DNA of 64,000 nucleotides, from positions 129,567-193,566 of the forward strand of contig ONKF01000001.1 in NCBI GenBank assembly GCA_900318335.1, given 5' to 3'. How positions within the stretch are numbered: the stretch's first letter is position 1; each line of letters starts with the position of its first letter. Under the pieces are notes generated by a model. The model did not search any database, was not told the origin of the DNA, and was given only the letters and a program-made list of their open reading frames with translations. This document shows, one piece after another, positions 36,710 through 45,690 of this stretch. The position numbers were made by a program, and so were the translations under genes. Source of the DNA: an uncultured Prevotellaceae bacterium. GTDB taxonomy: Bacteria > Bacteroidota > Bacteroidia > Bacteroidales > Muribaculaceae.

Positions 36710-37141
36710 ATGAAAAGGATAGTTTCGATACTTATAATGGTCATCGCCATCACAGCTGCCGCAACGGCACAGAACGGTCGCACAAAGTTTGCCACCGACA
36801 TGTACCAGGCCAAGCATGAGATGATTATCGAGGAATTGGGACTGACCCAGACCCAGCAGAAGCAGTTCATGCCACTGTATGAGCAGATGGAACGAGAGAT
36901 ATATCAGGTGAACCGCAATGCACGAGCACTGGCCGCCGAAGTCGAGAAAAAGAAGAACCCGAGCGACCGTGACTATGAGGTAGCCGCATCGGCACTGTCA
37001 AACACCCGCATGCGCGAAGGCGAAATCGAAGCCAAGTACTTCGAGAAGTTCTCCAAGATCCTTTCCAAGAAGCAACTCTTCCTGCTTAAGCAGGCCGAGG
37101 GCAAATTTACCCGTGAGATGCTCAAGAAACGTAAAAAATAA
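36710..37141 (+). CDS. Spy/CpxP-like periplasmic protein
   Basis: A 143-aa protein: signal peptide (MKRIVSILIMVIAITAAATA), then an all-helical mature domain with the LTQTQQKQFMPLYEQMEREI pattern (an LTxxQ-like motif), long Glu/Lys-rich helices and a basic C-terminus (MLKKRKK). Small helical Spy/CpxP proteins act as envelope chaperones or stress sensors. As third gene of the ECF operon it may feed back on the sigma factor. A terminator follows. Confidence 0.75.
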   Translation: MKRIVSILIMVIAITAAATAQNGRTKFATDMYQAKHEMIIEELGLTQTQQKQFMPLYEQMEREIYQVNRNARALAAEVEKKKNPSDRDYEVAASALSNTRMREGEIEAKYFEKFSKILSKKQLFLLKQAEGKFTREMLKKRKK

Positions 37142-37210
37142 TACTTTTCATAACAAAAAAAAGCAAACTCCCTTAAATCGACACACCGAACGCAATTACA
37201 CATGCTTACT

Positions 37211-37250
37211 AACAATCCCACAACATTTTCATGCTGTGGGATTGTTTTTT
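37211..37250 (+). terminator. Rho-independent terminator of the sigma operon
   Basis: AACAATCCCACA (37211-37222) pairs with TGTGGGATTGTT (37235-37246), followed by TTTT to 37250. The strong stem has no mismatch. Confidence 0.88.
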
Positions 37251-37304
37251 AAGAAATGTCTCAAATCGCCTCTGGACTTTTTATCGGTATTGCTGGTTGC
37301 TGGG

Positions 37305-37595
37305 TTATTGGCCGGGGTTAAGGTAGTCGCGCAAGGTGATGACATACTGTTCAAAGGCCTTAAGGCCCACAGGCGTGATGCGGCACAGGGTACACGGTCG
37401 CTTGCCCTTGAAGGTCTTTTCGACAGTGATGTAGCCAGCCGTGGCAAGTTTGTCGAGTTGCACGCTCAGGTTGCCCGCCGTGGCGCCAGTCTGCTCCTTG
37501 ATGTACGGGAACTCGGCCGACTCAGCGCCGATGAGCAGTGACATCACCGCCAATCGCAACTCGCTGTGCAACAATGGATCTAATGGCTTGAACAT
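37305..37595 (-). CDS. Winged-helix transcriptional regulator
   Basis: A 96-aa single-domain DNA-binding protein of the MarR/ArsR-like HTH_34 type: LHSELRLAVMSLL, recognition-helix region GATAGNLSVQLDKLATAGYI, wing VEKTFKGKRPCTLCRITPVG. It follows the 211-aa membrane protein gene by 6 bp, a pairing common in Bacteroidetes in which the regulator probably controls its own two-gene operon. Confidence 0.85.
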   Translation of the reverse strand: MFKPLDPLLHSELRLAVMSLLIGAESAEFPYIKEQTGATAGNLSVQLDKLATAGYITVEKTFKGKRPCTLCRITPVGLKAFEQYVITLRDYLNPGQ

Positions 37596-37601
37596 GGCTC
37601 T

Positions 37602-38237
37602 TTAGTTTTTGCTTTGGAAATGAATGATCAGGCCAGGAATCACGAGGCCAATCAAAGCCACAATGGCCATCACATACATCTGATGCATCGGGAAATACAG
37701 AGCGGCAAAGAAACCTCCAAAGCCAGCAACCAGGCCACAGACCTGAATGGGACGATTCTTGAGGACGAGGCCCATAATAGTAGATGCGATACCAAAGCAC
37801 AACGAAATGATGCTCGTGACATTCATATAGACCAGACAATTGATGTAGGTGTCAGGAACTATATACTTCACCGGAATCACACCGCTGCCGACAAGCCCAA
37901 GTATCAGGCCGAGACCACCGCAAAAGATGCCAAATGTGTCCCAAATGTGACCGATGGTCTTGCCGACAAAGGTCGTGGGAACCGTCTCATTTTTCTTGTC
38001 GATGATACGATTGCCGATATACCCGACAACCCACATCACAAACCACAGGAAATTCCATGCGGGGCCGCCATGATTCTTCCACAGGTATTCGATTAGCAGA
38101 GCGAATACCACGACACAAACGCCCCACCACAGCAGTGGCAGACCCGAATTCTTGGCTATCGTGCGCTGGCTGCGCTCAATCGATTCGCGGATGATCTCCA
38201 AACTGCGCTCAGCAGTCAAATTCATATTCTCTTCCAT
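37602..38237 (-). CDS. Polytopic membrane protein of unknown function
   Basis: A 211-aa protein with a cytoplasmic N-terminal helix (LEIIRESIERSQRTIA) and about six membrane helices. It is paired with the winged-helix regulator. No enzymatic motif is visible. MEENMNL at 38237 is taken as start; MNLTAE at 38225 is possible. The promoter is at 38350-38357. Confidence 0.75.
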   Translation of the reverse strand: MEENMNLTAERSLEIIRESIERSQRTIAKNSGLPLLWWGVCVVVFALLIEYLWKNHGGPAWNFLWFVMWVVGYIGNRIIDKKNETVPTTFVGKTIGHIWDTFGIFCGGLGLILGLVGSGVIPVKYIVPDTYINCLVYMNVTSIISLCFGIASTIMGLVLKNRPIQVCGLVAGFGGFFAALYFPMHQMYVMAIVALIGLVIPGLIIHFQSKN

Positions 38238-38349
38238 AACAGTTTTACTTGAATTAAATCGTTAATAAGATGGCTAACAAACGCTTGCGGCACTCCCCTC
38301 ACCCCTGCAGAAGGCTCGGTTCGCGCCAGTTGTGTTTCGAATCACGATG

Positions 38350-38357
38350 CAAAGATA
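38350..38357 (-). promoter_or_regulatory. -7 promoter element of the membrane protein/regulator pair
   Basis: Reads TATCTTTGCATCG on the minus strand, 112 bp upstream of ATG 38237. Confidence 0.5.
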
Positions 38358-38420
38358 AATTAGTTTATTTTATAAACCAAACAATTTTATAAATTAACCT
38401 CAACTTTAACATCTCTTAAC

Positions 38421-38489
38421 GTGTGACAAAGGGGACGGTTCATTTGTCACACGAATGCTGTGACAAAAAGAACCGTCCCCTCTGTCACA
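38421..38489. repeat. Inverted pair of REP palindromes, left flank of the RAYT gene
   Basis: Two 31-32-bp palindromes lie head to head: 38421-38452 (arms GTGTGACAAA / TTTGTCACAC) and 38459-38489 (inverse orientation, core AAGAACCGTCCCC). The 6-bp spacer and opposed orientation form a BIME-like unit able to fold into a large cruciform. Confidence 0.8.
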
Positions 38490-38504
38490 AATCTAGCGAA
38501 TAAG

Positions 38505-38535
38505 TTGTTGTGTTCTTTATAATGTAGTAATTTTG
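38505..38535 (+). promoter_or_regulatory. Promoter of the RAYT gene
   Basis: TTG (38505-38507), a 20-nt spacer and TAATTTTGCAG (core 38528-38535), 28 bp before ATG 38563. Confidence 0.6.
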
Positions 38536-38562
38536 CAGAAATCTAATCATCAGTTGACAACT

Positions 38563-39363
38563 ATGCCAAGACAATCACGAAAACATAGCGATACAGGTGT
38601 ATATCACGTCATGTTGCGAGGAATCAATCGTGAAAGAATTTTTCATGATGATATTGATTTCCTAAAAATGAAAAAAATTCTACACCTTGTAACGACAAAT
38701 ACGGTAGTTGACGACACTCCCGTGCCTGCAGGATGTATGATCTATGCCTATTGTTTTATGCCAAATCATCTGCACATTCTCATTCAAGAAGGCTCGGAAT
38801 CAATTGACCGGACAATGAAAAGAATAGGGGTTTCATACGCAAGCTATTTCAATAAACGGTATGAGCGCACTGGTCCACTATTTGAAGGTAGATTTCGCAG
38901 CGAACCAGTGGGTGATCCAGGATATTTCATCACACTTCTCCACTATATCCACTTGAATCCTGTCAATGCCGACATTGTACAAAAGCCAGGTGACTACAAG
39001 TGGAGCAGCTGGAACGAATACTGTCTTGGCGAAGAAGAAGTTAGTTTTGGCATCTGTAAACAGCAGCCTCCTTTCAGCGACATGACTAGAAAGGAACTTT
39101 GCCAAATCGTTCTAAGGGCTGACACTGAAGCCAGCCAGATTGCAATGATACGTGCAAGAAAAAGAAAAAATGATGACGAAGCCTTACAACTTCTAAAGCA
39201 TATTTTGGGTGATAAAATCAAACCTGAAGAGCTCAACACATGTTCTAAGAAAATACAAACTGCCATTGTTGATGCAGCTCTCGAGAATGGAATTGGCTTG
39301 CGCCAGCTCTCGCGGCTCACTGGCATAGGACACATGACGCTTTCCCGCTTGAAGAGCGACTAA
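38563..39363 (+). CDS. REP-associated tyrosine transposase (Y1, IS200-like)
   Basis: A 266-aa enzyme. Residues ~5-140 are the Y1 HUH-nuclease domain: GVYHVMLRGINRERIF, the HUH motif CFMPNHLHILI near residue 70, and a Tyr-rich helix SYASYFNKRYERTGPLFEGRF containing the nucleophile, followed by the RAYT-typical YIHLNPVNADI. Residues ~225-266 form a helix-turn-helix-like tail (GLRQLSRLTGIGHMTLSRLK) that may recognise REP DNA. The start at ATG 38563 is preferred over an upstream TTG at 38533 that lies on the promoter. Its stop is 3 bp before the right REP pair. Confidence 0.9.
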   Translation: MPRQSRKHSDTGVYHVMLRGINRERIFHDDIDFLKMKKILHLVTTNTVVDDTPVPAGCMIYAYCFMPNHLHILIQEGSESIDRTMKRIGVSYASYFNKRYERTGPLFEGRFRSEPVGDPGYFITLLHYIHLNPVNADIVQKPGDYKWSSWNEYCLGEEEVSFGICKQQPPFSDMTRKELCQIVLRADTEASQIAMIRARKRKNDDEALQLLKHILGDKIKPEELNTCSKKIQTAIVDAALENGIGLRQLSRLTGIGHMTLSRLKSD

Positions 39364-39365
39364 AG

Positions 39366-39431
39366 TGTGACAAAGGGGACGGTTCTTTTTGTCACAGGTT
39401 TGTGACAAAAAGAACCGTCCCCTTTGTCACA
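39366..39431. repeat. Inverted pair of REP palindromes, right flank of the RAYT gene
   Basis: Palindromes at 39366-39396 and 39401-39431 lie in opposite orientation with a 4-bp spacer. Both keep GGGACGGTTCTTTTTGTCAC or its complement. They could also fold at the 3' end of the transposase transcript. Confidence 0.8.
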
Positions 39432-39486
39432 TGGTTAATTATTGCAAAATGTTGGGAATTGGCGAGGATATTGCACATTATTTATA

Positions 39487-39494
39487 TAATTTTG
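39487..39494 (+). promoter_or_regulatory. -7 promoter element of the macroglobulin gene
   Basis: TAATTTTGGGG, 27 bp before ATG 39522; the -33 half is unclear. Confidence 0.4.
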
Positions 39495-39521
39495 GGGTTA
39501 TAATAACAAACCTAACACCGA

Positions 39522-42500
39522 ATGGCTATGAAACAGACAATCATTCACATTCTATCTATAGTATTATTACTCATCATGGCATTTCCAATCCATTCTTCAG
39601 GAAATAACCGCGAGGTTGACTTCAACTTCCCGCAGGACGTCAGCAAGGAGGCACTTGCCGACCTGGACAAGGCGCTGAAGTCGGGCGACGGTGAATTGAC
39701 CATCGATGCCCTGGTGCGCTACGGAATAGCCCAGAGCAGCATCTCACAAGACAATATGGCGGACATCGTGTCGCGCATCGAGAACGCCATCGCCAAGGAG
39801 AAGAAACCACACCTCCGCGCACTGCTCTACCACCTTGAGGCGATGGTCTTTCAGAGCTACCGTAACAGCTATGCCCGTTGGAGCAACCGCAACAATCCAG
39901 TCGAGGAAACACCCACCGATTTCAGCGAGTGGGACCGTAAACAGTTTGACCACAAGATCATAGAACTCGTCGAGAAGAGCCTCGCCGAGCCCGACGCACT
40001 GAAGGCCGTGGCAGTGACCTCGCTTCCCGACATCATCAAGTGCAACGAACTGGGCGCCACCTACATCCCCACCCTGCACGAGTTCCTGCTGATGAAGGGT
40101 AAGGAGATGCTTGACGATGTAGATATGGACAATGAGGACTTGCGGGAGCGAATCAAGGCTGATTGGCTGGCGACCACCGAGGGTAACGTGAGGGCCCACA
40201 TCTACGCAATGACCAGAACCCTGCCGTCGATTTCTATCGAGACCTATCGACAATATCAGGACAATGAGCACTGCGCCAAGCTGATAGACCATATCGCATG
40301 GGAAAACAACAAGGAGCGTTACAAGACGCTGCAAGAGTATGTGGCTCGCTTCCCCAACTCGGTTTACACTGACGCAATGAAAAACCGCATCACGCAAATG
40401 GAGGGCAAGAATGTGCATCTCAATTATCCCATGCTGCTGTCCACTCGTGATGACATCACAGTCACGGCTAACGTCGAGAATGCCAATATGTTCGTTATCG
40501 AGGTATATCGAGTGCCCGAAGCGAAACTCAACGAATACCGACTGAAAAAGAGCGATTTACAACTCGTTTCGAATTACCCAGTTACGGTCCAGGGCACTGT
40601 GCCGTTCAATGCCGACAATGTGGTCACCAAGTTGCCACCGCTGCCCTATGGTGCCTATGTCATCCTGCCCCAAATCGCTGGAGACATCAACAAATCGGCA
40701 GAGCCCGATTACATCCCCAATTCCATCCTGCGTGTGACCGACATCGCCCTGTTCGCCATCTCACGCAACGATAACAAGGACATTGTCGCCGCCGTGGACA
40801 TCAACACCGGCGAACCACAGCCTCAAGTTACCATCAAAGACGAGAAGAGACCAACATGGGGTACCACTGGCAACGATGGCATCATTGTCCCTCCCGAATT
40901 CAAGGACAAGAGAGATTACCGTTCTTCCCATCAACTGACCGGTGCCAGGGGTGACGACCGTTACGGCCTGCCCATCTCTTACTACCCCATCAATGAAGGC
41001 CACAGCTACAGCATGAATAACGCAGAGGTCTTTACCGACCTGGGCGTCTATCGTCCTGGAGAGACCATCCACTGGACAGCCATCGTCTATAACACGACCG
41101 AGAAAGGGCGCAGTGTATTCAGTTACAACACAATAGATGCCATATTTATGGACAGTAACCGCAAGCCCATCGATACCCTGACGGTGACGACCGACGAATT
41201 TGGACGCATCGAGGGTTCGTTCGTCGTTCCCAAGGACCGCATGAACGGCCAGTTCTGTATCCAGCTCAAGGATAAAGGCGGCAAGGAGAAGAGCCTGGCC
41301 TGGCACTACGTGAGCGTGAGCGAGTACAAGACTCCGACGTTTGAGGTCACCTTCCCCGACCCGCGCCTCAGCTACGTTGCCGGACAGCCCGTCAAGGTCA
41401 CAGGCAAAGCGATGACCTACAGCGGATTGCCCCTCCAAAATACCGAAGTGCGCCTGTCGCTCATCCAGAGCGAGTGGTCCTGGTGGTGGTGGCGCATGCG
41501 CAACAATGGCGGCGAGCACCTGAACGACACCACTGTCGTGACCGACGAGCAAGGTAACTTCACTATCGAATACCCTGCCGAGTTGTTCCAGGAGAACATC
41601 GGCTACAAGCCTGGCAGGCGCTGCTGGGCCCGCAATAATTACAGGGTTGAGGCCACCGTCACCACCGATGCCGGGGAGACCCACGAGGAGAGCACCTCGT
41701 TTATTGTGGGCACGCGCCGCGGCATTGAATTGGGCAGTATTAACAACGACATCTATCTCAACGACAAGCCCATCAAGCTGCCACTCAAGTACAATACCAC
41801 CGACGAGGAGCATCCCGACACCTATTGCACCTGGGAAGTCACACCCGTGGGCGAAAAAACACCTGCACTGACCGGTAACCTCAACACCGCCGATCCGACC
41901 ATCGACCTGACCAGCCTGCCCTCGGGCCAATACAGGCTCAAAATCCACATCCTCGATGCCGAGGAAGGTGAGCAGGACGTGGACGTGGAACGCGTCATCA
42001 CCCTCTACCGCAAGGGCGACAAGCAATCGCCCGTCAAGGACTGCCCGCTGTGGCTCACGCCGCTGGAGCAAAGCGTGGACAAGAAAAACATGGGCCACAT
42101 CACGGTGGGTGTATCCACCCCCAAGGCCTATATATACTATGTGGCAAGCACCTATGACAAAGTCATTGCCCAGGGCTGGCTCAACTACGACAAGGGAATG
42201 CACGACTTTACCGTACAGCTGCCCAAGGAAGCAGGCAAGGACGTGACAGTCAGGTTCATCACCTACTACGGCACCAAGCTGTGGGAAGAGACCGTCACGT
42301 TGCAGAATCCTTACAAGGCCGAGGCCGTAAATATCACCGCCACGTCATTCCGCGATAAGCTCGTGCCAGGCAACATGGAGCACTGGACATTCAACATCAC
42401 TGACCAGAACGGCAAACCCGTTCACGGCGCAATGATGCTCGACATGTTTGACAAGGCCATCGCCAGCATCCAGACCAACGACTGGGCATTCAACAACTGG

Positions 42501-45158
42501 AGGCCCAGCTTTAACGCGTACCGGAGCAACACCACCTATCTGGAAGGCTCGCGTTACTCAATGGCCTCATGGATGGGCAAAATGCTCGACTATAAGGGTG
42601 AAGGCAACATCGAACTGCCATGGCTATATACCTATAACCAAACTTTCTTCAACGGGAATTACGAATTGGTGGTAACGGGATATGGAATGAAGAAGGGGAC
42701 AAAAGCACTGATGACCGCCCCATCAAGCGCCCAGCAGGATGTCATGTTGTCCGAAAGCAACGCAGTCGTCTATGATACCAGCAGAGGTATTGGCGGCCAC
42801 AACGTCTCTCGCGAACTCAAGGAAGAGGTTGTCGTCGAGAGGCCTGTTGCCGAGGAGGAGGCTGCTACCGTCAATGAGAAAAACCTCGACAAGGTCACCC
42901 TGCGCGAGAGCGACGTCAAGACGGCTCTGTGGATGCCGATGCTCACCAGCGACAACAAGGGCAACATACAGTTAGAGTTTGAGGTTCCCAACTTCAACAC
43001 CACCTGGATTGCCCAGGCGGTGGCATGGGACAAGCAGATGATCGGTTCGACCTGGATGGCCGAGGTATTGACCCAGAAGCCGCTGATGGTGCGCAGCAAC
43101 ATGCCGCGCTTCCTGCGCCAGGGCGACAAGGCCACGCTGGCCGCCACGGTTCAGAACGCTACCGACGAACCGGCCGCCTGTGACGCCGTAATCGAACTGT
43201 TCGACCCGCGCTCGGGTGACATCTATGCCACCCGCAAGTTCAACCTGCAACTGGATGGCAACGGCAGTGAGGCGGTAACCATCGACTGGCAGGTGCCCGA
43301 CACCATCGCCATGATGGGCTTCCGCATCAAGGCCGCGAACAGCAGCTTCGGCGATGGTGAGCAAGTGATGGTGCCCGTGTTGACGACCATATCGCCCGTC
43401 ATCGAGACCGAGCCGTTCTACATCGAGGCAGGACAGCCCCACTACGAGACTCCACTGCCACAGTTCCCCAAGGACGCCCGCGTAACGCTGGAATACTGCG
43501 ACAACCCCGTGTGGTACTGCGTGCTGGCATTGCCCACCATCTTCAGTGACAGCTACTGCACTGCCACCAATGCGGTGCACAGCCTGTTTGCCCTGCAAGT
43601 GTCACAAGGCGTAGCCAACTCACAGCCCCTCATCAAGGAGGCCATCACCTACTGGAAGCAACACGACGAGGACAGCGTTCTGGTGTCGATGCTGCAGAAG
43701 AACCAAGACCTGAAGATCGGCACCCTGCTGGCATCACCCTGGATAAACGAGGCTGAGCGCCAAACCCTTAGGATGTCGAAATTGAACGAACTCTTTGACG
43801 AGGCCATTGTCAAGAAGGAATACGAGAAGATCATCACCGCCCTGCAATCGCTGCAGCTGGGCGACGGCGGCTTCACCTGGTTCTATTACCCGCGCTGCAA
43901 GTCCAGCTACGGGACCACAGGGTACGTGCTGCAACTCATCGGCGAAATCAAGCATCTGGGCTACCTTCCCGACGACAGCCGCGTGACCTCGATGATCAAC
44001 CGCGCCCTCAACTACTATGACCAAGAGGCCGTACGCAAGCTAAACGAGTTCAAGAAATATAACAAGGAGCCTTATGGTTATTTCTCCGACTACGCCTATG
44101 TGCGCAGCCTCTTCCCCGAGGTAAAGCAATCAGCTACCAGTGCCGACCTGATGAAGAAGACTCTCAAGCACATGAATGAGAACTGGAGCAAGGGGATCAC
44201 CCTCAAGCAGAAGGCCTACTACGCCATGACGCTCAACCGCAACGGCTACAAGAAGACTGCACGCAGCATCGTCGAGAGCATCCGCCAGTATGCCATCGTG
44301 AAGCCCAATCTGGGTATGTATTGGGACAACCTGCAGACCGGTCGCGGCTGGTGGGAATATGATAAGGTGGCCTACACCAGCACTATCCTGCAGGCCATGA
44401 ACGAGGTGGATCCCCGCCAGCAGGAGATTGACCAGATACGCAAGTGGATGCTGCTGATGAAGCAGAGCAACGACTGGGGTACCAACAGCCTCGCTGCCGA
44501 CGCCGTCTATAGCCTCCTGAGCACGGGCAGCCAGTGGATTGACCGCGGCACAACGCCCGACATCACCGTGGCAGGGCAGCCCATCAACCTGGATAAGATG
44601 GCCCAATGGCTGGGTTACTTCCGCACAACCCTGCCCGCCACCACCACAGGCAACGTCGTGATTGACCGCACGGGCAGTGGCCCCGCATGGGGCGCTGTTT
44701 ACAGCCAGTTCAAGGCCCCGATGACCCAGATTCAGGAAAAGGCCATCGACGAGGTTTCCATCAGCAAGGAATACTACGTTTACGCCCAGGATGGCTCGCT
44801 GCACCAGGCAACGTCATTCAAGGTGGGCGATAAGGTCAAGGTGCGTGTCATCATCAAGGTCAACAAGGATATGGACTTCGTGACCATGACCGACGAGCGT
44901 GCCGCCTGCTTCGAGCCCGTTGATCAACTCTCGGGCTACCGCAGCGAGGACAACACCTGGTTCTACCAGGAGACTAAGGACACCCAGACCAACGTGTTCA
45001 TCAGCAACCTCAACAAAGGAACACACATCATCGGCTACGACGTGTGGGTGACCAACCCCGGCGAGTTCACCTCGGGCATCGCCACCATCCAGTGCCAGTA
45101 TGCTCCACAGTTGAGTGCCCACAGTGCGGGCAAGACCATCCTTGCCGAGGGCAAATGA
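39522..45158 (+). CDS. Bacterial alpha-2-macroglobulin family protein
   Basis: A 1878-aa exported protein. A signal peptide covers residues 1-27. An N-terminal helical region with Cys-poor TPR-like segments reaches ~300, followed by MG-type beta domains including the classical FTDLGVYRPGETIHWTAI at ~505. The A2M core LWMPMLTSDNKGNIQLEFEVPN (core TSDNKGNIQLEF) lies at ~1130, with a helical alpha-toroid domain at ~1330-1650 (LQLGDGGFTWFYYPR). The CxEQ thioester motif expected in the toroid is absent; FSDSYCTATNAVHS occupies that place. It is probably a periplasmic or surface protease trap working without covalent capture. Two possible ATGs (39522, 39528) exist. pbpC, its frequent neighbour elsewhere, is not adjacent. 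Confidence 0.9.
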   Translation: MAMKQTIIHILSIVLLLIMAFPIHSSGNNREVDFNFPQDVSKEALADLDKALKSGDGELTIDALVRYGIAQSSISQDNMADIVSRIENAIAKEKKPHLRALLYHLEAMVFQSYRNSYARWSNRNNPVEETPTDFSEWDRKQFDHKIIELVEKSLAEPDALKAVAVTSLPDIIKCNELGATYIPTLHEFLLMKGKEMLDDVDMDNEDLRERIKADWLATTEGNVRAHIYAMTRTLPSISIETYRQYQDNEHCAKLIDHIAWENNKERYKTLQEYVARFPNSVYTDAMKNRITQMEGKNVHLNYPMLLSTRDDITVTANVENANMFVIEVYRVPEAKLNEYRLKKSDLQLVSNYPVTVQGTVPFNADNVVTKLPPLPYGAYVILPQIAGDINKSAEPDYIPNSILRVTDIALFAISRNDNKDIVAAVDINTGEPQPQVTIKDEKRPTWGTTGNDGIIVPPEFKDKRDYRSSHQLTGARGDDRYGLPISYYPINEGHSYSMNNAEVFTDLGVYRPGETIHWTAIVYNTTEKGRSVFSYNTIDAIFMDSNRKPIDTLTVTTDEFGRIEGSFVVPKDRMNGQFCIQLKDKGGKEKSLAWHYVSVSEYKTPTFEVTFPDPRLSYVAGQPVKVTGKAMTYSGLPLQNTEVRLSLIQSEWSWWWWRMRNNGGEHLNDTTVVTDEQGNFTIEYPAELFQENIGYKPGRRCWARNNYRVEATVTTDAGETHEESTSFIVGTRRGIELGSINNDIYLNDKPIKLPLKYNTTDEEHPDTYCTWEVTPVGEKTPALTGNLNTADPTIDLTSLPSGQYRLKIHILDAEEGEQDVDVERVITLYRKGDKQSPVKDCPLWLTPLEQSVDKKNMGHITVGVSTPKAYIYYVASTYDKVIAQGWLNYDKGMHDFTVQLPKEAGKDVTVRFITYYGTKLWEETVTLQNPYKAEAVNITATSFRDKLVPGNMEHWTFNITDQNGKPVHGAMMLDMFDKAIASIQTNDWAFNNWRPSFNAYRSNTTYLEGSRYSMASWMGKMLDYKGEGNIELPWLYTYNQTFFNGNYELVVTGYGMKKGTKALMTAPSSAQQDVMLSESNAVVYDTSRGIGGHNVSRELKEEVVVERPVAEEEAATVNEKNLDKVTLRESDVKTALWMPMLTSDNKGNIQLEFEVPNFNTTWIAQAVAWDKQMIGSTWMAEVLTQKPLMVRSNMPRFLRQGDKATLAATVQNATDEPAACDAVIELFDPRSGDIYATRKFNLQLDGNGSEAVTIDWQVPDTIAMMGFRIKAANSSFGDGEQVMVPVLTTISPVIETEPFYIEAGQPHYETPLPQFPKDARVTLEYCDNPVWYCVLALPTIFSDSYCTATNAVHSLFALQVSQGVANSQPLIKEAITYWKQHDEDSVLVSMLQKNQDLKIGTLLASPWINEAERQTLRMSKLNELFDEAIVKKEYEKIITALQSLQLGDGGFTWFYYPRCKSSYGTTGYVLQLIGEIKHLGYLPDDSRVTSMINRALNYYDQEAVRKLNEFKKYNKEPYGYFSDYAYVRSLFPEVKQSATSADLMKKTLKHMNENWSKGITLKQKAYYAMTLNRNGYKKTARSIVESIRQYAIVKPNLGMYWDNLQTGRGWWEYDKVAYTSTILQAMNEVDPRQQEIDQIRKWMLLMKQSNDWGTNSLAADAVYSLLSTGSQWIDRGTTPDITVAGQPINLDKMAQWLGYFRTTLPATTTGNVVIDRTGSGPAWGAVYSQFKAPMTQIQEKAIDEVSISKEYYVYAQDGSLHQATSFKVGDKVKVRVIIKVNKDMDFVTMTDERAACFEPVDQLSGYRSEDNTWFYQETKDTQTNVFISNLNKGTHIIGYDVWVTNPGEFTSGIATIQCQYAPQLSAHSAGKTILAEGK

Positions 45159-45171
45159 TTCCCATGATGCT

Positions 45172-45212
45172 AAAATCAGGTCAAGAAAACCAAAACTCTT
45201 GACCTGATTTTT
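45172..45212 (+). terminator. Rho-independent terminator of the macroglobulin gene
   Basis: AAAATCAGGTCAAG (45172-45185) pairs with CTTGACCTGATTTT (45198-45211), 13 bp past the stop, with the T-run inside the right arm. Confidence 0.85.
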
Positions 45213-45392
45213 CATTAAAAAAGAATGCTATTTTGCTATGAATACTAATATTACTATTTGTATTTTTATTTTATTGATATTTAGCGCTTTATCATTTTTT
45301 GTGGTTATTTTTTGACAAATTTAAGGTCAAAAAAACAACAATTCCTACAAATGTTTTTTGCACTTTTTATAATAGTGACCGCAGGACAATAG

Positions 45393-45620
45393 TACTTTTG
45401 TAACGCAAAAAGCATTTCTCCAAATTTTTTCATATGAAATTTTTACCTCACGTTACATTACTTGAGGATATAATAATTAATCTAAGAAAAATCTTTTGAT
45501 GGTAGTTAATGTTGATTAAATGATTATTTAGCCCAACCTTAATATCTACATCCTGTTAAAAAACGCAAGCAATAAAAACATGAGAATTAACGGCGTCTAC
45601 GTGAGTAGCCGCCGTTTTTT
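45393..45620 (+). ncRNA. Possible small RNA or untranslated leader before pfkA
   Basis: The interval has no gene. TACTTTTG at 45393-45400 could be a -7 element, though it lacks the GC extension and a -33. A strong terminator, AACGGCG-T-CTAC / GTAG-C-CGCCGTT followed by TTTTT, lies at 45589-45620. A transcript of ~215 nt from ~45405 would be AT-rich with little internal pairing. The promoter is weak; the terminator is clear. Confidence 0.3.
45589..45620 (+). terminator. Rho-independent terminator upstream of pfkA
   Basis: A stem of AACGGCG and CTAC against GTAG and CGCCGTT with one T-C mismatch and a GTGA tetraloop, then a T-run to 45620. It ends whatever is transcribed between 45213 and here. 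Confidence 0.75.
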
Positions 45621-45649
45621 GTTATTATTTCAAAAAATCATTATCTTTG
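45618..45649 (+). promoter_or_regulatory. Promoter of pfkA
   Basis: TTTG (45618-45621, the end of the terminator T-run), a 20-nt spacer, then TATCTTTGCAG (core 45642-45649); ATG is at 45691. Confidence 0.7.
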
Positions 45650-45690
45650 CAGCCTATTGCATAACAACCAAAATAGAAAGTGTATCAATT

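Larger units (their letters stand above)
38421..39431 (+). mobile_element. RAYT transposase with flanking REP pairs (REPtron)
   Basis: The transposase gene is bounded on each side by an inverted REP pair built from the same TGTGACAAA...GGGACGGTTC sequence. This is the arrangement of REP-associated tyrosine transposases, domesticated IS200-like enzymes that move REP units in trans. There is no target-site duplication of the DDE type. Confidence 0.75.

Noticed and set aside
38421..39431. CRISPR-like repeats
   Set aside because: The repeats are inverted pairs flanking a transposase, not regularly spaced direct repeats with unique spacers; no cas genes are present.
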